A DNA stretch of 64,000 nucleotides from Daucus carota subsp. sativus (GCF_001625215.2 NC_030383.2:1066779-1130778), one strand, 5' to 3'; positions 31,601 through 44,750 are shown, counted from the stretch's first letter. The notes: generated by a model from the letters alone, not told the origin. Translations and numbers: made by a program.

Positions 31601-32204
31601 CAATTTTTATGGTCATAGGCACAAAATTAGCATTGCTTGATTGTTGAGGATATGTACAATCATGAGCTAAAATTGCAGAGGCACTTCTCCTGGCATGCTT
31701 CTTTGTGGACTTTGCAATTTTTGAAAGTGTTGTATTCCAACTGCTGAGTGGTATCATGAGATCACAATCATCTCCATCTTCCTGAAATTCAGGACTTGAA
31801 CAAACAGAATCTGACATCTTCCTTTTCTTTAATTTGCACGTCTTCCTTAGTTCCTTCAACGTCATTTCCCCGAATGAAAGATCGTCTGATTCACTTGCCA
31901 TTTCTTCATAGTCACTGCATTCAAAATCAGTGGATACTTGATCTCTTTCCATTGTTATTCTTTCTGCCTTCGGCAGGCATAAATTCTTAGTTATATCCTT
32001 AACTTCCCCATTTTCACAACCATTTTGTGATTCAGCTTCTGATGGCTCATTAAGATGTCTCGGATGTTTATCCTCATAAATTTCTTCCAAACTCTTAAAC
32101 ACGAGAGCTGGTTTTCGACGAGAATTTACATTTAAAACCTTACTTACTGAATCACCCTTGATAGCATTAATGTAATGCAAAGCACTACAATGTTGCAACC
32201 TCAT
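28606..32204 (-). CDS. Conserved plant protein of unknown function, five coding exons
   Basis: The spliced model on the minus strand is 32204-30471, 30359-30281, 29835-29396, 29007-28909 and 28764-28606. All junctions are GT-AG and the phases agree, giving 836 aa. Exon 1 is acidic and serine-rich with several low-complexity regions and a basic patch (KKHARRSASA). The C-terminal 200 residues look most conserved: KAILSPKKILKKSKHNKKGS, then a predicted helix AISFSQRQMQDIESVAAKLM with MKDMVEEKLLYEAYRSTS, then KWLSMMARDCNRFCKIM and KKISFADEAGG. I recognise this C-terminal signature as shared by uncharacterised plant proteins but know no assigned function. The coiled-coil-like helix suggests a structural or complex-forming role. 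The promoter has an E2F site, suggesting cell-cycle expression. Confidence 0.82.
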
Positions 32205-33265
32205 TATCTTGATTTGAACTTGTATACCTCTGTGTATATCTCCAGCGGCTTACTGTGACAAAAGAAGTGCACCACATATGTCAAGGTTATTTCTTTTAGA
32301 ATATAGTTAGCTAAGTATACAATTAATTTTAGCATAATGTTACTAAACTGCAGCATAAACCAATATCATCGAGTACAGCAAATAGACTATAAGCACAAAA
32401 TAAATCTGTCATCTTCTACCGTTTAATATTTGTTATAAACATAGCATTATGCATTATTGACTTCTGCTTTTGTAAAACCAACTAATACAGGATAGAATAC
32501 CAACGAACAGCATAACGAAATGCTTGCTACCCTTAGCTTACTGGAGCGAGAAAACATCTCCCAACTATGTATGCATAAAAAAGCCTTCAAGGCAGGTAAG
32601 CTTAATTGGGGGAGAAAACAGAAACTAATCTAGACCATGATTCTGACTCCGACAAGCATAATCCACTTCAGGGGAGTTTCAAAGCAATCTAATCAAATCA
32701 AATTTTGCTCAAGTTTCTAGCTACAACTCCACAATTGATACTAATTTACTAACAATCAATACATTCACCAAGATAATTTGTGCTTAAGATTGCCATTACA
32801 TTTCCACCCCAGATACAGTAACTAAATAAGCTTCTCCATAGCACGCCCTCGAAATTATAAATCAACAAAAACCCGAGCCACATCAACCACAACAAAACCA
32901 AATGCAAGCTCCAAACCCCAATCAATATAATCAGAACTACAATTAATGTCTATAAACTTTCCATCCATTCACACTCTCAAACACACAAATTAAAATTAAC
33001 AAAAAAAAAAAACTCGATGAAATCCCCCAAAATCATGAACAACAAAACCCAAACCGCAACCCCCAAATCGAATAATAAACAACCAAATCCCCCCTCCAAC
33101 CCCAAATTAACACAATCAGAGCTACATTTAACTGAATTTCAAAACATACATACTCGCATAGAAGCAATTCAGATGTACAACACTTACCCTAAACCCTAAA
33201 TCCAGCTAATCTGATACATCAATTGCTTCAATTTCAAAACAACAATTACATACATACACGTGTGT

Positions 33266-33311
<46 letters not shown>

Positions 33312-33400
33312 GTTGAATTGAAATAGTACTAACCTCTTGTGAAGCTCTGGATCTGCTTGCTAGAAAGTACAGAGAAGAAATGTATAGTATATGAGAGTGT
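32205..33400 (-). other. 5' UTR with an intron of about 1.1 kb, containing (GT)n
   Basis: On the minus strand a UTR exon of about 33400-33334 ends in a donor (AAGAG then GTTAGTAC). An acceptor (TTTGTCACAG) lies before 32252, leaving a 48-nt second UTR exon. The intron contains a (GT)n microsatellite. The ORF at 33017-33199 is low complexity and not a gene. Confidence 0.6.
33260..33309. repeat. (GT)n microsatellite
   Basis: About 25 GT repeats with one interruption, near the 5' end of the UTR intron. It is likely to vary in length. Confidence 0.95.
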
Positions 33401-33418
33401 GTGTATAAAAAGCTAAAT

Positions 33419-33463
33419 TTTCGCGGCTCGCGCGCAATTCAGGTTGGCGGGAACTAGGGTTTA
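33419..33463 (-). promoter_or_regulatory. E2F site and telo-box upstream of the unknown-function gene
   Basis: TTGGCGGGAA at 33444-33453 matches the E2F consensus (TTCCCGCCAA on the minus strand). Beside it lies TAGGGTTT (33455-33462), the telo-box AAACCCTA on the minus strand. TTCGCGGC and CGCGCG strings occur at 33420-33435. E2F plus telo-box is common in plant S-phase genes. Confidence 0.65.
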
Positions 33464-36400
33464 GTATTTTAATATTTCGTGCGACGAAATTATGAGTTTT
33501 TTCTTTTTAAAAGTAACTAGCTTCTTAACCCGTGCAAAGCACGGGTTGCTTTAAATCACTTTCTTCAATATATGTTATATCTCGTTATTTATCTTTTTTT
33601 TTATATTTATTTGTATTTTAAATCATAATATGTTGATGTCTGTATATACACATATCCTCACTTTTATGATATTTATTAAAAATATAAATACAAAAAATAT
33701 ATTAAAATTCGGTTAAATCGATGACTAATTGGTCGAAAATTGGATTAATAGGGTCGAAAATCGGGTAGAATATTAAAAATTTACAAAAATTTTGGGGAAA
33801 ATTTAAAATTTTAAAAATGATTATATATATATATATATATATATTATTTTTACATATATAATATTAAATTAATTCTGAATAATGATCCTATTAATCATTC
33901 TGATTAATCGTTGATTTTCTGATTCCCGCTTTTTACAACACTAAATATTTATTTATTTATTATTAAATCATAATTTTATATGTTATATCCAAAAAATTAT
34001 AAAATATACATTTTTATAAAAACAAATAAACATTAAGGCTTAACTTTCGTAGCCAAACATAGCCCCATAGATACTTAATTCCTACATTATACATCAAGCC
34101 AGTCCATTGACTGCAATATCAAAATACATATTTTTATATATAGAGAGGTCATTATTGACTTTTAAAACTAACGTATTTTATTAGACATTAATGTCCAATC
34201 ATTAATATACATTAATTATAACATGATTTTGGAATTAATTTAATATTATACATATAAATAATATATATCTAATCATTTTTAAAATTTTTTATTTTCCCAA
34301 TCTTTTCTTTTTTTAATAGACGTACGTTCAAATTTTGTGAATGAAAAATATCTTCTTTTTTTTTAAACAAAAGTGTTAATCTAATAATAGAAAGCCATAC
34401 GGCATCTACACCAATGATCGAGTCGAACAAACTGAATGTATTTTGAGTAAAGGATAGTTTAGTCATTTTGGATTAAATTGATCAAGATTCGATTTTAGTG
34501 CTACAAGTATGTGTCAGATACTTAGATATATAGAATAAAAAAAAATAGTTACTGGCTAATTATTGTTTCAGACTTCTGGTCATTAGCCTCTGTACCGGGA
34601 TGCTTGGCCAAACTGCTTCTTTTATCATCAACTACGGTATATATTACATGATGTTTAAACACAATTAGAAATATAACATCTCATTATGTCAGCAGCCAAA
34701 CTGCTTCTTTTATCATCAACTACAGTATATATACATGATGTTTAAACACAATTGGAAATATAACATCTCATTATGTAGCAGCCAAACTGCTTCTTTTATC
34801 ATCAACTACAGTATATATTACATGATGTTTAAACACAATTGGAAATATAACATCTCATTATGTCAGCAGCCGCGCAGCAATCGTCAGCTTAGAGTTTTGA
34901 CTATGACAAAAGAGTATACCTTCATCTACGATCGAACATTAAACTGCTCAGAAAGAATACCATCATTTTGATTGTTTTACATGATTTAAGGGTCTATTTT
35001 ATGTAACTTTTCGCAAGTATTTCAAATATACAATTTGTTTTAAGTTTGTAATCAATAGAGCGTAAATAAAAAGTACACGAGTGTACCATAGAGAGTAAAT
35101 TAAAAGTACGAACATACCATCGGTAGAAGTCAAAAATGCGATGGTACCATTGAAAAAAACCACTTCTACGAGGGTACCATCAAGAATTTCCCTGTATATA
35201 ATTTAAATTTATATTTACTTGTATTTTAATTCTTATTATCTTGATGTCTAAATGTACATATATCCTTACTATGATGATATTTATTAAAATGTAAATATAA
35301 AAAATATACACTATTTAAAATTTTATTTTATAATTAAATTATCATTCACCTAAAATTATTGAAAATTTGATAAAAACAAATAAGATTCTTGTCGAATCAG
35401 AGTCTTTGTCGTATAGTTAAAAAATCATATATATGATTTTATTAAATCATATATATAATTTTATTAAATCACAATAATTAAATATTCTAAAAATCGGCCG
35501 ATTAACCGAATAATCGATAACAGACGAATTTTTAATACGATTTGGTAAAATTCGATTAAATCGATGATTAATTGGTCAAAATTGGATTAATCAGTCAAAA
35601 ATCAGGTAGAATATTAAAATTTACAAAATTTGTGGAGAAAATTTAAAATTTTAAAAATAATTAGATATATATTATTTATATGTATAATATTAAAATAATT
35701 TCAAATAATGATCATGTTATAATTAATGTGTATAATAAATACATTGCTTAGACATTAATGTATAATAAATGCGTTAGAATTAAAAGTCAATAATAACTTT
35801 TATATATATTAAAATATGTGTATTAAGAGAAGAGTATATTAGTCATATCGAATTAATTTACAATGATTAGACATTAATATCTAATAAATACATTAGTGTT
35901 AAAAGTCAATAATAACCTTTATATATATAAATATTGTATAATGAGCAAAGGGTAAATTGGTCGTTTTGAATTAAATTAATGTATCTCATATTTTTTTTTG
36001 TTCATCTTTTTTAAGTTGAGATTATTTGTAAATTTAATTTCTATTTAATATTTATTTGTATTTTAAGTCATATTATGTGTATATCTGTCCTTGCTTCTGG
36101 CTTTTTTTTCTAAAATAGTCGCATATGTTTTTTTTGACCTGTTTGTGTAAAAAGTCACAAGCACGCATAGGAACTTGAAATTCTAACTTTTTTTTAGGAC
36201 TTCAATTTTTTTTCAAACACTTTAATCACTTATAAGTATTGACCCACTTCTCACAAATAGTCCACTTTTTTTATTTTAAGAAGGAAGTCACTTTTCATAA
36301 GATTTACCCAAATACACTCTATATTGATGTATATATGTACACATATCCTCACTATTATGATATTTATTAAAATATAAATACAAAAAATATAGTACACTAT

Positions 36401-38260
36401 ATAAAATTATATAATTAAATTACCACTCACCTAAAATTATTGAAAATTTAATACGAAAACTGAGATTCTTGCCGAATTAGAGTTTTGTCATATAGTTATA
36501 TATATTATTTATAGTTATTCTAATACATATGTATATATTTTTATTAAATAATAACAATTAAACATTCTAAAAATTGGCCGAGTTAACCTATTAATCAATA
36601 GTCGGAAGGATTTTAATCTGATTTGGTAAAATCCGTTTAATCGATGTCTAATTGGTCAGAAATTTGAATAATGGGTCGAAAATCATGCAAAATATAAAAA
36701 TTTACAAAATTTGTGAAGAGAAATTAAAATTTTAAAAATGATTATATATATTATTTTTACATATATAATATTAAATTAATCAAATAATGACCATGTTAAC
36801 CATTTCGATTAATCGTCGATATTTTTATTCTCGCTTTTTATAATACTGGATATTTATTTATTTATTAAATCATAACTATAAATGTTATATACTTATATGT
36901 ATTAGAGTTTTAATTATAAAGTAATTAATGCATATTAATGAAGAGACATTAATGTCTAATAAATAGGTTGGTATTAAAAGTAAATATTAATAGTGAGTAA
37001 GGGTAGTCTGGTCTTTTTGAATTAAATTATGTATAATGAGCAAGGGTAGTTTAGTCATTTTGATTTAAATTACTCATAGTTGGTCTATTAGATATATAAT
37101 AGATGTGAGGGTATTTTTAGAGGAAAAGCGGTGTTTGAATGATTTTTTATATATATTTAAATGAATTAAGACAAATGATGATATGTTTTTATTCTTATTT
37201 TTATTAATTATAAATATAAGAGGGTACATATTATAAAATATTATAAATATATGTGGATTATTTATTTATACCCAAATGTTGATCAGATTTTTGAAAAAAT
37301 GTAAACATTGGAAAAATCTATAATCTTTTTACGAGAATCTCGAACACATTTATTTTCAAAAACTTCATTGATGATATTCTAATAGTTGATAGAAGCATAA
37401 ATTTTCAAAAATTTCATTTATTTTGAGCAAAAACCAAAAATATAAGATAAATATAAAAAAATAAAGTCGAAGTTAAGGTTATACTGATCTAAAATGTTTC
37501 ATTTTCTCGTAATAAAGTCACTTAAAGTCAGTGTTCTAAAAATCGGCAATTAATTGAGATTAATTGATGTTCGGTCAGCCACCGTCTTAATTAAGCGTTA
37601 ATTGGTGGAAAAAGCGTTTTTCCTCGAAAATCGGTCAAAGACGGGATTAATCGGGTTTAATCGATCAAAAGATGGTATAATCGGCAAAAATCTAGTAAAT
37701 TTAAAAAAATTAAAAATCATGATAAAAAAATTTAAAATTTAAAATTTAATTCTAAGACACATTGTACTATGGCCGTATGGGATGAATTGACCTAAATATC
37801 TAGAAAATAGATATTTTGTGAACAAAATCATTAATTTTTTAATTTATAAAATTATATGATTATAAATCTATCGTAAATATAAATATATTTATACTTATAT
37901 TTATCTAGTTTAAAAATAATATTAAATTGATTCCGATTAATGATCCGATTAATCCCCGATTATTCGATTAATCGCTGGACGATGCCTTTACCGATTGAGT
38001 CCGATTCCCGCTTTTTACAATATTGACTAAAATACGTAATAGATTGACAAAAGCACCTGTTACGTATTATATGCACCTAAACAGATTTATAAAATATGGA
38101 ATTTTGATAATTCAAATTTTATGATTACTTTTCGTGAATCGATAGGTCTGAAATCATAACTATAACACAATTACTTCAAAAAAAAAAAACTATAACACAA
38201 TTAATATATGAATTACATAGTATAAAATCACACACCCATATATTTGTCGAATAAATTTGT
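33464..38260. repeat. AT-rich field of diverged repeats, no genes
   Basis: Four related segments recur, at about 33530-33970, 35200-35720, 36322-36890 and 37530-38020. Shared phrases are GATATTTATTAAAA, ATTGAAAATTT, CCGATTAA-type strings, TTTAAAATTTTAAAAATGA and CCGCTTTTTA(C/T)AA. The first is headed by the ACCCGTGCAAAGCACGGG palindrome (about 33529-33546). ORFs are short and not conserved. 36090-36320 resembles a hAT-type MITE. The pattern suggests repeated insertion of one non-autonomous family. Confidence 0.6.
34607..34868. repeat. Three tandem units of about 87 bp
   Basis: Units start at 34607, 34695 and 34781 with GCCAAACTGCTTCTTTTATC and end in CATCTCATTATGT(C). They are 86-88 bp long with very few differences, so the array is young. 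Confidence 0.92.
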
Positions 38261-38262
38261 TA

Positions 38263-38400
38263 TTTTTTTTTTTTTTTTTTTTTTGACGAAAAGCTAAGAA
38301 TTTAATAAATAACTAAAAACCAGCCGAGACAAATCCTCGAACTGTCAATTACAACCTGATTAAGAAACAAAAAACGAGTCCAAAACCCAATTACAAGATT
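38263..38400 (-). mobile_element. Non-LTR retrotransposon 3' end with poly(A) tail
   Basis: A run of 22 T (38263-38284) followed by GACGAAAAGCTAAGAATT is, on the minus strand, a 3' terminus ...TTAGCTTTTCGTC-poly(A), as seen at the ends of plant LINEs and SINEs. The 5' extent and target duplication are not resolved. It ends less than 200 bp upstream of the Claspin-like gene. Confidence 0.5.
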
Positions 38401-38409
38401 TCAGACGGA

Positions 38410-38500
38410 TCACACTTCCGAGCCCAAGGCCCGGAGAAATTCGCGGCCGTCACCAAAACCCAAAATCTCTCCCGCCCAAACTCCCCGCGCTCCATCTAAA
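38410..38500 (+). promoter_or_regulatory. E2F-like site in the Claspin-like promoter
   Basis: TCTCCCGCCCAAA (38467-38479) contains the E2F core CCCGCC. A second GC-rich string (CCCCGCGC) follows, and a site II-like GAGCCCA is at about 38420. The start codon is at 38570. Confidence 0.5.
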
Positions 38501-38569
38501 TCAAAAACACACATACATAACCCCAGATCTCATCCCCTCATTTCCCTAACCAATCCCCCAATCTCACCA

Positions 38570-41500
38570 ATGGAAAGCGACGACGATTATCAATCATTTT
38601 CACCCCCCTCTAATTCCCCCTCACACATCCCCAAATTCAAACGCCTCAAAAAGAAATCACTCGCTTCCTCACCTAACTCGAAACCGAAACCGACTCGTTC
38701 GCGTAACGAGTCGGTTTCGGTTAGTAGTAAACAGGTTCTGTTTACGAATGTCGATTTCGCGGAAATAGAAGCCCTGGAGGCTTCTGAACGCGTCGAGTTA
38801 GGTGAGGAGGCGAAACCGATTGCAGAATCGGTTTTGTTTACGAATGTTGATTTTGCGGAAATAGAAGCGCTGGAAGGATCTAGAAGCGTGGGGTTAGATG
38901 AGAAGGCGAAGGCGAAGGTGAAACCGATTAGGAATGTTGATTTTGTGGAAATAGAAGGTTTAGAGGGTTTTAGAAAAAGAGAGGTAGATGAGAGGGCGAA
39001 ATTTTCGGAGAAGGATGAAGTGGATTTGTTTAATTCGGTTGATTTTAAGAGATTAGAAGATTTAGAGGATTCGAGAAGTGAGGAGTTAGATGATTCGGAG
39101 GATGTGTTGGTTCGAGATCCGCTTACTTCGGTTGATTTTAAGAAATTAGAGGCTTTGGAAGGTTCTCAGAGTGTTGATTTCGATGATTCGGAGGATTTGT
39201 CAGTGTCACAGTCTTCGTATCGGGATGAGAAGGATGGTGAGGATTTGGGGGCAAAGATTGCGGAGTTTAAGAGTGAGGTGAGGAGGAAGAAGCGGAGTGC
39301 TAGAGGTGGATCGAGGGAGAAGAAGAGGAAAATTGATAGTGTTTTGTCGTTGCCTCGTGTTGATTTTGCGAAATTGGAGGAGTTGGAAGCTTCGAAAGGT
39401 GTATCTTCTGATGATAAGTCGCGTGAGAGTTTTGATAGTATAGAGGAAAGGAGTAATGTGGATGGAGAAGTGAGGAAAGTGACCAAAAGAATTTTAGATT
39501 TTGATGAAATTGGGGGAGATGCAGAGAAGAGAGATGGAAAGGAGGAGAAGATGAAGGTTAGGAAGGCGGAGAAGAAGCGGACTAGTGAAGGAGAAGGTAG
39601 TGAGAAGAAAGAGAAGAAGAAGAGAGTTAAGGGTACTTCCGAGGAAATGAAGTTAAAGGAAAAGGCTTCAAACAAGCGGAAGGAAGAGAAGGTATTATTT
39701 GATGTCGATTTGTTTAGTTATTAGTTAAATTGACTGATCTGGTTTAGTTTGTTGATTATTACTGTTTTTAATTGTAGGAGAGGAAAGCTCATCTAGAGCA
39801 ACTCCATGCTGAATCTCAAAGACTCCTGCGAGGTTCTTATTTATTCAGTGTACTTGACAATATTGTGTGTGTTTCGGTAGGTTGCATAACATGTACTGAT
39901 AATTTGAGTATGAAAAGAGGCTAATGTAGTTTTGAATTCCTGATCTCTGTTCATGAGGGTATACAGAAGGGGTGGTAAGTCAGTGACATTGTCATAATAA
40001 TGTCATTAGGCTATCAGCTAAAGCTTGATATTTTATGTTTGGTAAATAATAGTTGATGTCTTGCTATCAGAGTATTGTCATTTTGGGTACATGTCTTAAA
40101 CTGGCGAAGTCTATACATAATTTTGTATGATTACTGTGTTTCAGCATATTAGATATTTATGTTAACTGGGACGGATAAAGGAGCCTTGTCACTAATATTA
40201 GTGTATCTTTGATTGGTTATGACAGAAACCAGTGGGGCTGGATTTAAACCTGTTCCTGTTGTGCAAAAACCCATATCTTCACTTTTAGAGAAGATTAGAC
40301 AAAGGAAGCTTGAGGTTTCAAAGAAGTAAGTTCTGTTTTTCTGCTGTTTATCTTTGTATACTGGCTTGGGATTGTTGTATGATTGTTATATTGTTCTGGG
40401 ATGCAGAATGTCTCTTTTAAACAATAGTGGTTATGCTACTGAAAATGTTGATTCCTTAGTGGAGACTGTGGATGTTGCTGATATGGATACGGTTTCTACT
40501 AGAGGTGGAGGGGAAGATAACTTATCAGCCAAGGTCGAAGTGGAGGCCAAAATAGATGCAACTTCTGGAAATATAAAGAGTAGTTTAGACACTTCTTTAA
40601 CGGATGATATTAACAGATTAAGGACAAACTCGAGTCCTGAAAATGAGAAGTCGCCAGTGGTAAATAAATTTTAATATCTGGTCTTTAATACGTGGATATA
40701 CAATCCCTTGGATGCATTTTGGAAATCTTATATACTTATTGTTAAATTTGTGTTTATATAGAATGTTAGTTATAACTTTATTTTCTATGCAATTATATAG
40801 AAATGTTACTTGAGTATTTTAATTTTCATATTGTCACTTGAACTTGATGTCTTTAGTCAGCATGAAGTGATTTTCAATCTTAATGTAGGCTGTAGCGGAA
40901 GAGCCTACCCCTACATTTCGAGCTCCAGTTGATGATACCCAGGTTACTTTTTAAATTTGCAGGAAGACGGTTGGTATTTACATTTTGTTCTATTGCTACA
41001 AGTTCTCATACTTAAATGCAAATGATAGGATCTTTTTGGCGATTCTGAAACTAGTGGCAATAAAGATGATCAGCTAGACAATCAGCAAAGTAGTCCAATA
41101 GAAGAAGTTCTAGCTCCATCGTTACTTACAATGAATTTAAAGATTGACTCTGTGCCTCTTGATGATGACATGTAAGTCCATTATAAAGAATCTTGATTCG
41201 TCTCCAAAACATGAGTTCTTTAGGTGGAGAAGTTGAGTTCATGTCTCATAATATATCTCTTATGTTTGTTCGGAATATCTATGAAAGTGTTGACAACTAA
41301 AGTTGTAGCTGTAGTGCTTAATACTGCCAGAAATTATCCCATATTAAAGAGTGTCATACAATTAGTTGCTGTTTTGTTTATGTAGTTCTTCTGATGAAGA
41401 GGATGATGATAAGGAGAATCTTGAACCAATTATCTTCAAACCTGGTAATGCATGCTCTTCTCCTAAAGGAGATCCAGTAAAGGCTTTTGTTGATGATGAA

Positions 41501-43566
41501 GCTGAGGAAGAGGATGACAGTGACCATGACATCCGCTTCCAAGAAAATGATGAAGATGATGCTAATGAAGATTTTGGTGAACTAAATGATCTTATAGTCA
41601 CTGGGTACGAAGAAAAGTCAATTGATAAAGAAAGGCGCAATGAACTTCATCAAAAGTGGCTTGAGCAACAAGATGCTGCTGGAACAGACAATCTTATGCA
41701 GAGGCTGGGATGTGGTCCAAAAGTGAAGGAGAACACACTTTTTGATGTTGAAGTAGAAAGTGATGAGGATGATGAAGGGTCTAGCGATGAGGAAGAGGAC
41801 ATTGGACCAGCTAAAACTGCTCGAATAAATGCAAGAAAAGCAAAACAAATGATCCCGCAGATGTTTGCTGATAAAGAAGATCCTTTTGTATCATCTGATG
41901 ATGAGGAGACTGAAAAGATGCTTGTCAAACAGCGAGTGCTTGAAAAAGTTGTGAGTTTGCTTCTTCATACTGGATCTGTTCTAATTTCTGGTTATCTGTT
42001 ATGCTTAGTTAGAAAGTGCTACTGTATTTGTATAAGTTGATCTGCACTTGTCTCCACAATTTAAATCTTCTTGTCGTGATTGTCTTATTGTTGTATTCCC
42101 AGGAAGATCAGGCAACCTTAATTTCACCAGCTGAGGATGAGAATTCCAGAGAGGTTTTTGGTCTTATAAAGCAGATCAATAATGCCCCCATAGCCAAAAA
42201 GAAGCAACAAGTGCCATGTAAGACTTTTTTGACGTTCTTTAAGTCATTTTTATTCTGAAGTCATGCTTTTATCATATTTAACATTTTCATGTTTTACAGC
42301 ATTCTTTGAGACCCTCATTACTGGAGGAAGTAGCAGCAGCAGCAGCAGCTCCTCAAAGGTGAGTTATTACTTGATAATAGCCAAAAAAGTCCATTTGTTT
42401 TGCTATCTGGATCCAGTCTAAGTGTCTAATAGTCTTTGATTTTTTTTATGTATGCATGTATATCAATGGTCATAGAACCATCTGAAGTAAGCATCTTGCT
42501 TTTTCTTTAGCTGTGCAGATTTTTATTATGTTTCGCTTGTCTCCTAGAGTCATGGTAGCCTGTTCTAGTCTACCCGCAGCCCTTGCTACCATCCCGAGGC
42601 GCCTCTCCTAGTTTAGTATTAAATCTCCCACTACTGTCATCTTGGTAAAGTAACTAGTCTAAATTGCGAGCTAAGTACAAGGTCACATGCATTATCACTG
42701 TTTCTTTCTCTCAACGTAAGCTCATAAGAGGTTCTGTACCATTAATGGCCAGGAATTCCAAGCCTGGCTGTCCCACACAAATTGCCCTTTTCATTTCATT
42801 GGAAAAATAAAAAAAACTTGAGCTACAGAATACCCACCAACTTTTGCTTTAATTTTCCTTAATTTCCAATTCCCAAGTTTACATGTTAATCAATGCCATT
42901 ATACGTACAGAATTGACCTCTAATTATTGTGTGGCAACCTGCAAGTTACAGAGTCATGCTTGCATTTAGGTATTAAATTATCTAAAATTTGTCAATTTAA
43001 AATTGCAGTCATCTTTCCTTGGACGGGTATCTAGTCATTCTCTTCCATCCAAGAAAAGAAGCAGCACAGCCAAATCATTTATTTTTGGACGAGATGACAG
43101 TAATAGTCGGAGTTCCATTTTGATATTGGAAGACTCTTCTGACGCAGTAAGTTATATCAGTACTTAGTTCAGATTAAAGTGTTGCTTTCTATGTTTCCTG
43201 CTTTACAGTCTGCTGCTATCACCCTTTTACTGTGCATTGAAATTTATTGCAATTTTTTGGTTGCTGCACTATTACTAGCCAGGCTCTTATCAGTATTTAT
43301 CTCAAATGTAGGTTGCAAAAGAAATTAGACCAACACAAAAGTCTACAGCCAAATTCACTAGCTCACAAGCCAAGTCTGTTACTCGAAGTTCCCAGATTGT
43401 TGCTGAAACAAATTCCGGAACTTCACTAATTGAGATACTGAAGCGATCAACAATGCAGTCTACTTCCTGTAACCAGGATAATATGGTTGGCATGACTCAG
43501 ACTATATTTTCTGCATTCAAAATCCCTAAAAAACCAGTAAAAGTAGAAGGAAGAGCCAAATATTAG
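38570..43566 (+). CDS. Claspin/Mrc1-like replication-checkpoint protein, 11 exons
   Basis: The model is 38570-39691, 39778-39832, 40226-40325, 40407-40659, 40889-40942, 41029-41171, 41386-41950, 42103-42217, 42300-42358, 43009-43146 and 43312-43566. All introns are GT-AG with matching phases, giving 952 aa. The protein is highly charged. An N-terminal region carries six copies of a V-D-F-x-x-(I/L)-E-x-L-E motif (residues 60-273), followed by a lysine-rich region and, in exon 7, acidic D/E runs around VTGYEEKSIDKERRNELHQK and LMQRLGCGPKV. Serines form S-D-D/S-S-D-E clusters typical of CK2 or checkpoint kinase sites. Domain order and composition fit the plant homologues of Claspin/Mrc1, which link replication forks to ATR signalling. 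The assignment rests on memory of the family, not on an alignment. Confidence 0.62.
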
Positions 43567-44506
43567 TGTACCAATTAATATTGGTTGATATTGAGGTGGT
43601 ATCAATCGGCTGGACATTCAACGATGAGCTGCAACAGAGGCCACAACATCTGCAATTCTGCATGACTCCAAACTTGCAAAGATACCGAGAATTTTCTGGA
43701 AAAATCTGTAATCTTTTTCCTTTAAGCTTCTGTTCTACTTTTTAAGTTAAATAAATCTGCCAATGCTGTTAAATTTGTGTAAGTGTGCTATTGTACCATA
43801 GAAATTAAACTGCCATTGGAAAGATCAGGACTGAGGCTGATACATCTCATGTATGATGAGGCAAGCCTTCAAGTCAAAAAACTTGCCATGCAATGCCATG
43901 AAGAAAGATGGTACAAGAAAATTTCCTAATTCATGTTAGCTGGATCCTATAAGTTTGGTCCAGTCCAAATGTCCAATCCAATAAGAATGCCCAAAATAAG
44001 TTTGGGCTTTAAAAGAAACTAGTATTCTTGCCCGCTACGCTTGGCAATTTTTATTTTTATATAATAAAATGTTTGAAGACATAACATTATTGTTAAATAT
44101 TTTATGTAGGATGAAGGTGATATAAAATTATTGTTCCTTTCTTTTTCTCCCAAAATATACAAACATGGCATAATATACGTCGCTCGACTTTTTTGCATAT
44201 TAAAAAAATTTTTAATATGAGTATCTAAGATTTCATATTAAAAAAATTTTGTTTACAAAAATTGATCGGGACGGAGCTCACGCTTATCTCCCTTGGAGCA
44301 AGTCCGTGCGCGTTTCTCAATCCTGTTTGACCTATCTTAATTTTTTTTAAAAATAAATATGTCTTTTTACTGAATTTAAGATAAATAACACCCTCCTAAT
44401 ATCTATTTTCAAAAATCTATATGATAGTATGTATTTTATTTTGACCAATAAACATAAGCCTGACAAACTTATTTGGTTAAGTAAACACCCTTTTTCAGTT
44501 TTGTTA
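43567..44506. other. 3' flank of the Claspin-like gene
   Basis: The probable 3' UTR runs for some 200 bp. At about 44020-44050 (AAACTAGTATTC then GCCCGCTACGC) a diverged palindrome-headed repeat begins. No gene. Confidence 0.45.
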
Positions 44507-44750
44507 TGTTGTGTTTGGTTAGAATATAATAATTTCATTCGTTCTACTATTCCATTCTTATTGGAGCTCAAAACCTTCATTTGTGAAGAAATGGTTTATT
44601 TTTTATTATATCTATTTTCTATCCAAATTTTTTTATACAAAATTTGCTTTCATTCATCTTTTTTCAAAGTTTTCCCACTTATACTCTATTATTATCTTCT
44701 CAATATTTACTTATTTTATTCAATTTCATTCACCGCAACCAAACACAACA
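44507..44750. mobile_element. MITE with TIR TGTTGTGTTTGG (second family member)
   Basis: A 244-bp element whose ends TGTTGTGTTTGG and CCAAACACAACA are identical to those of the element inside F-box copy 3. The flanks are TTA and TTG, so the target duplication is imperfect. The ORF at 44429-44794 spans it and is not a gene. Confidence 0.85.
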
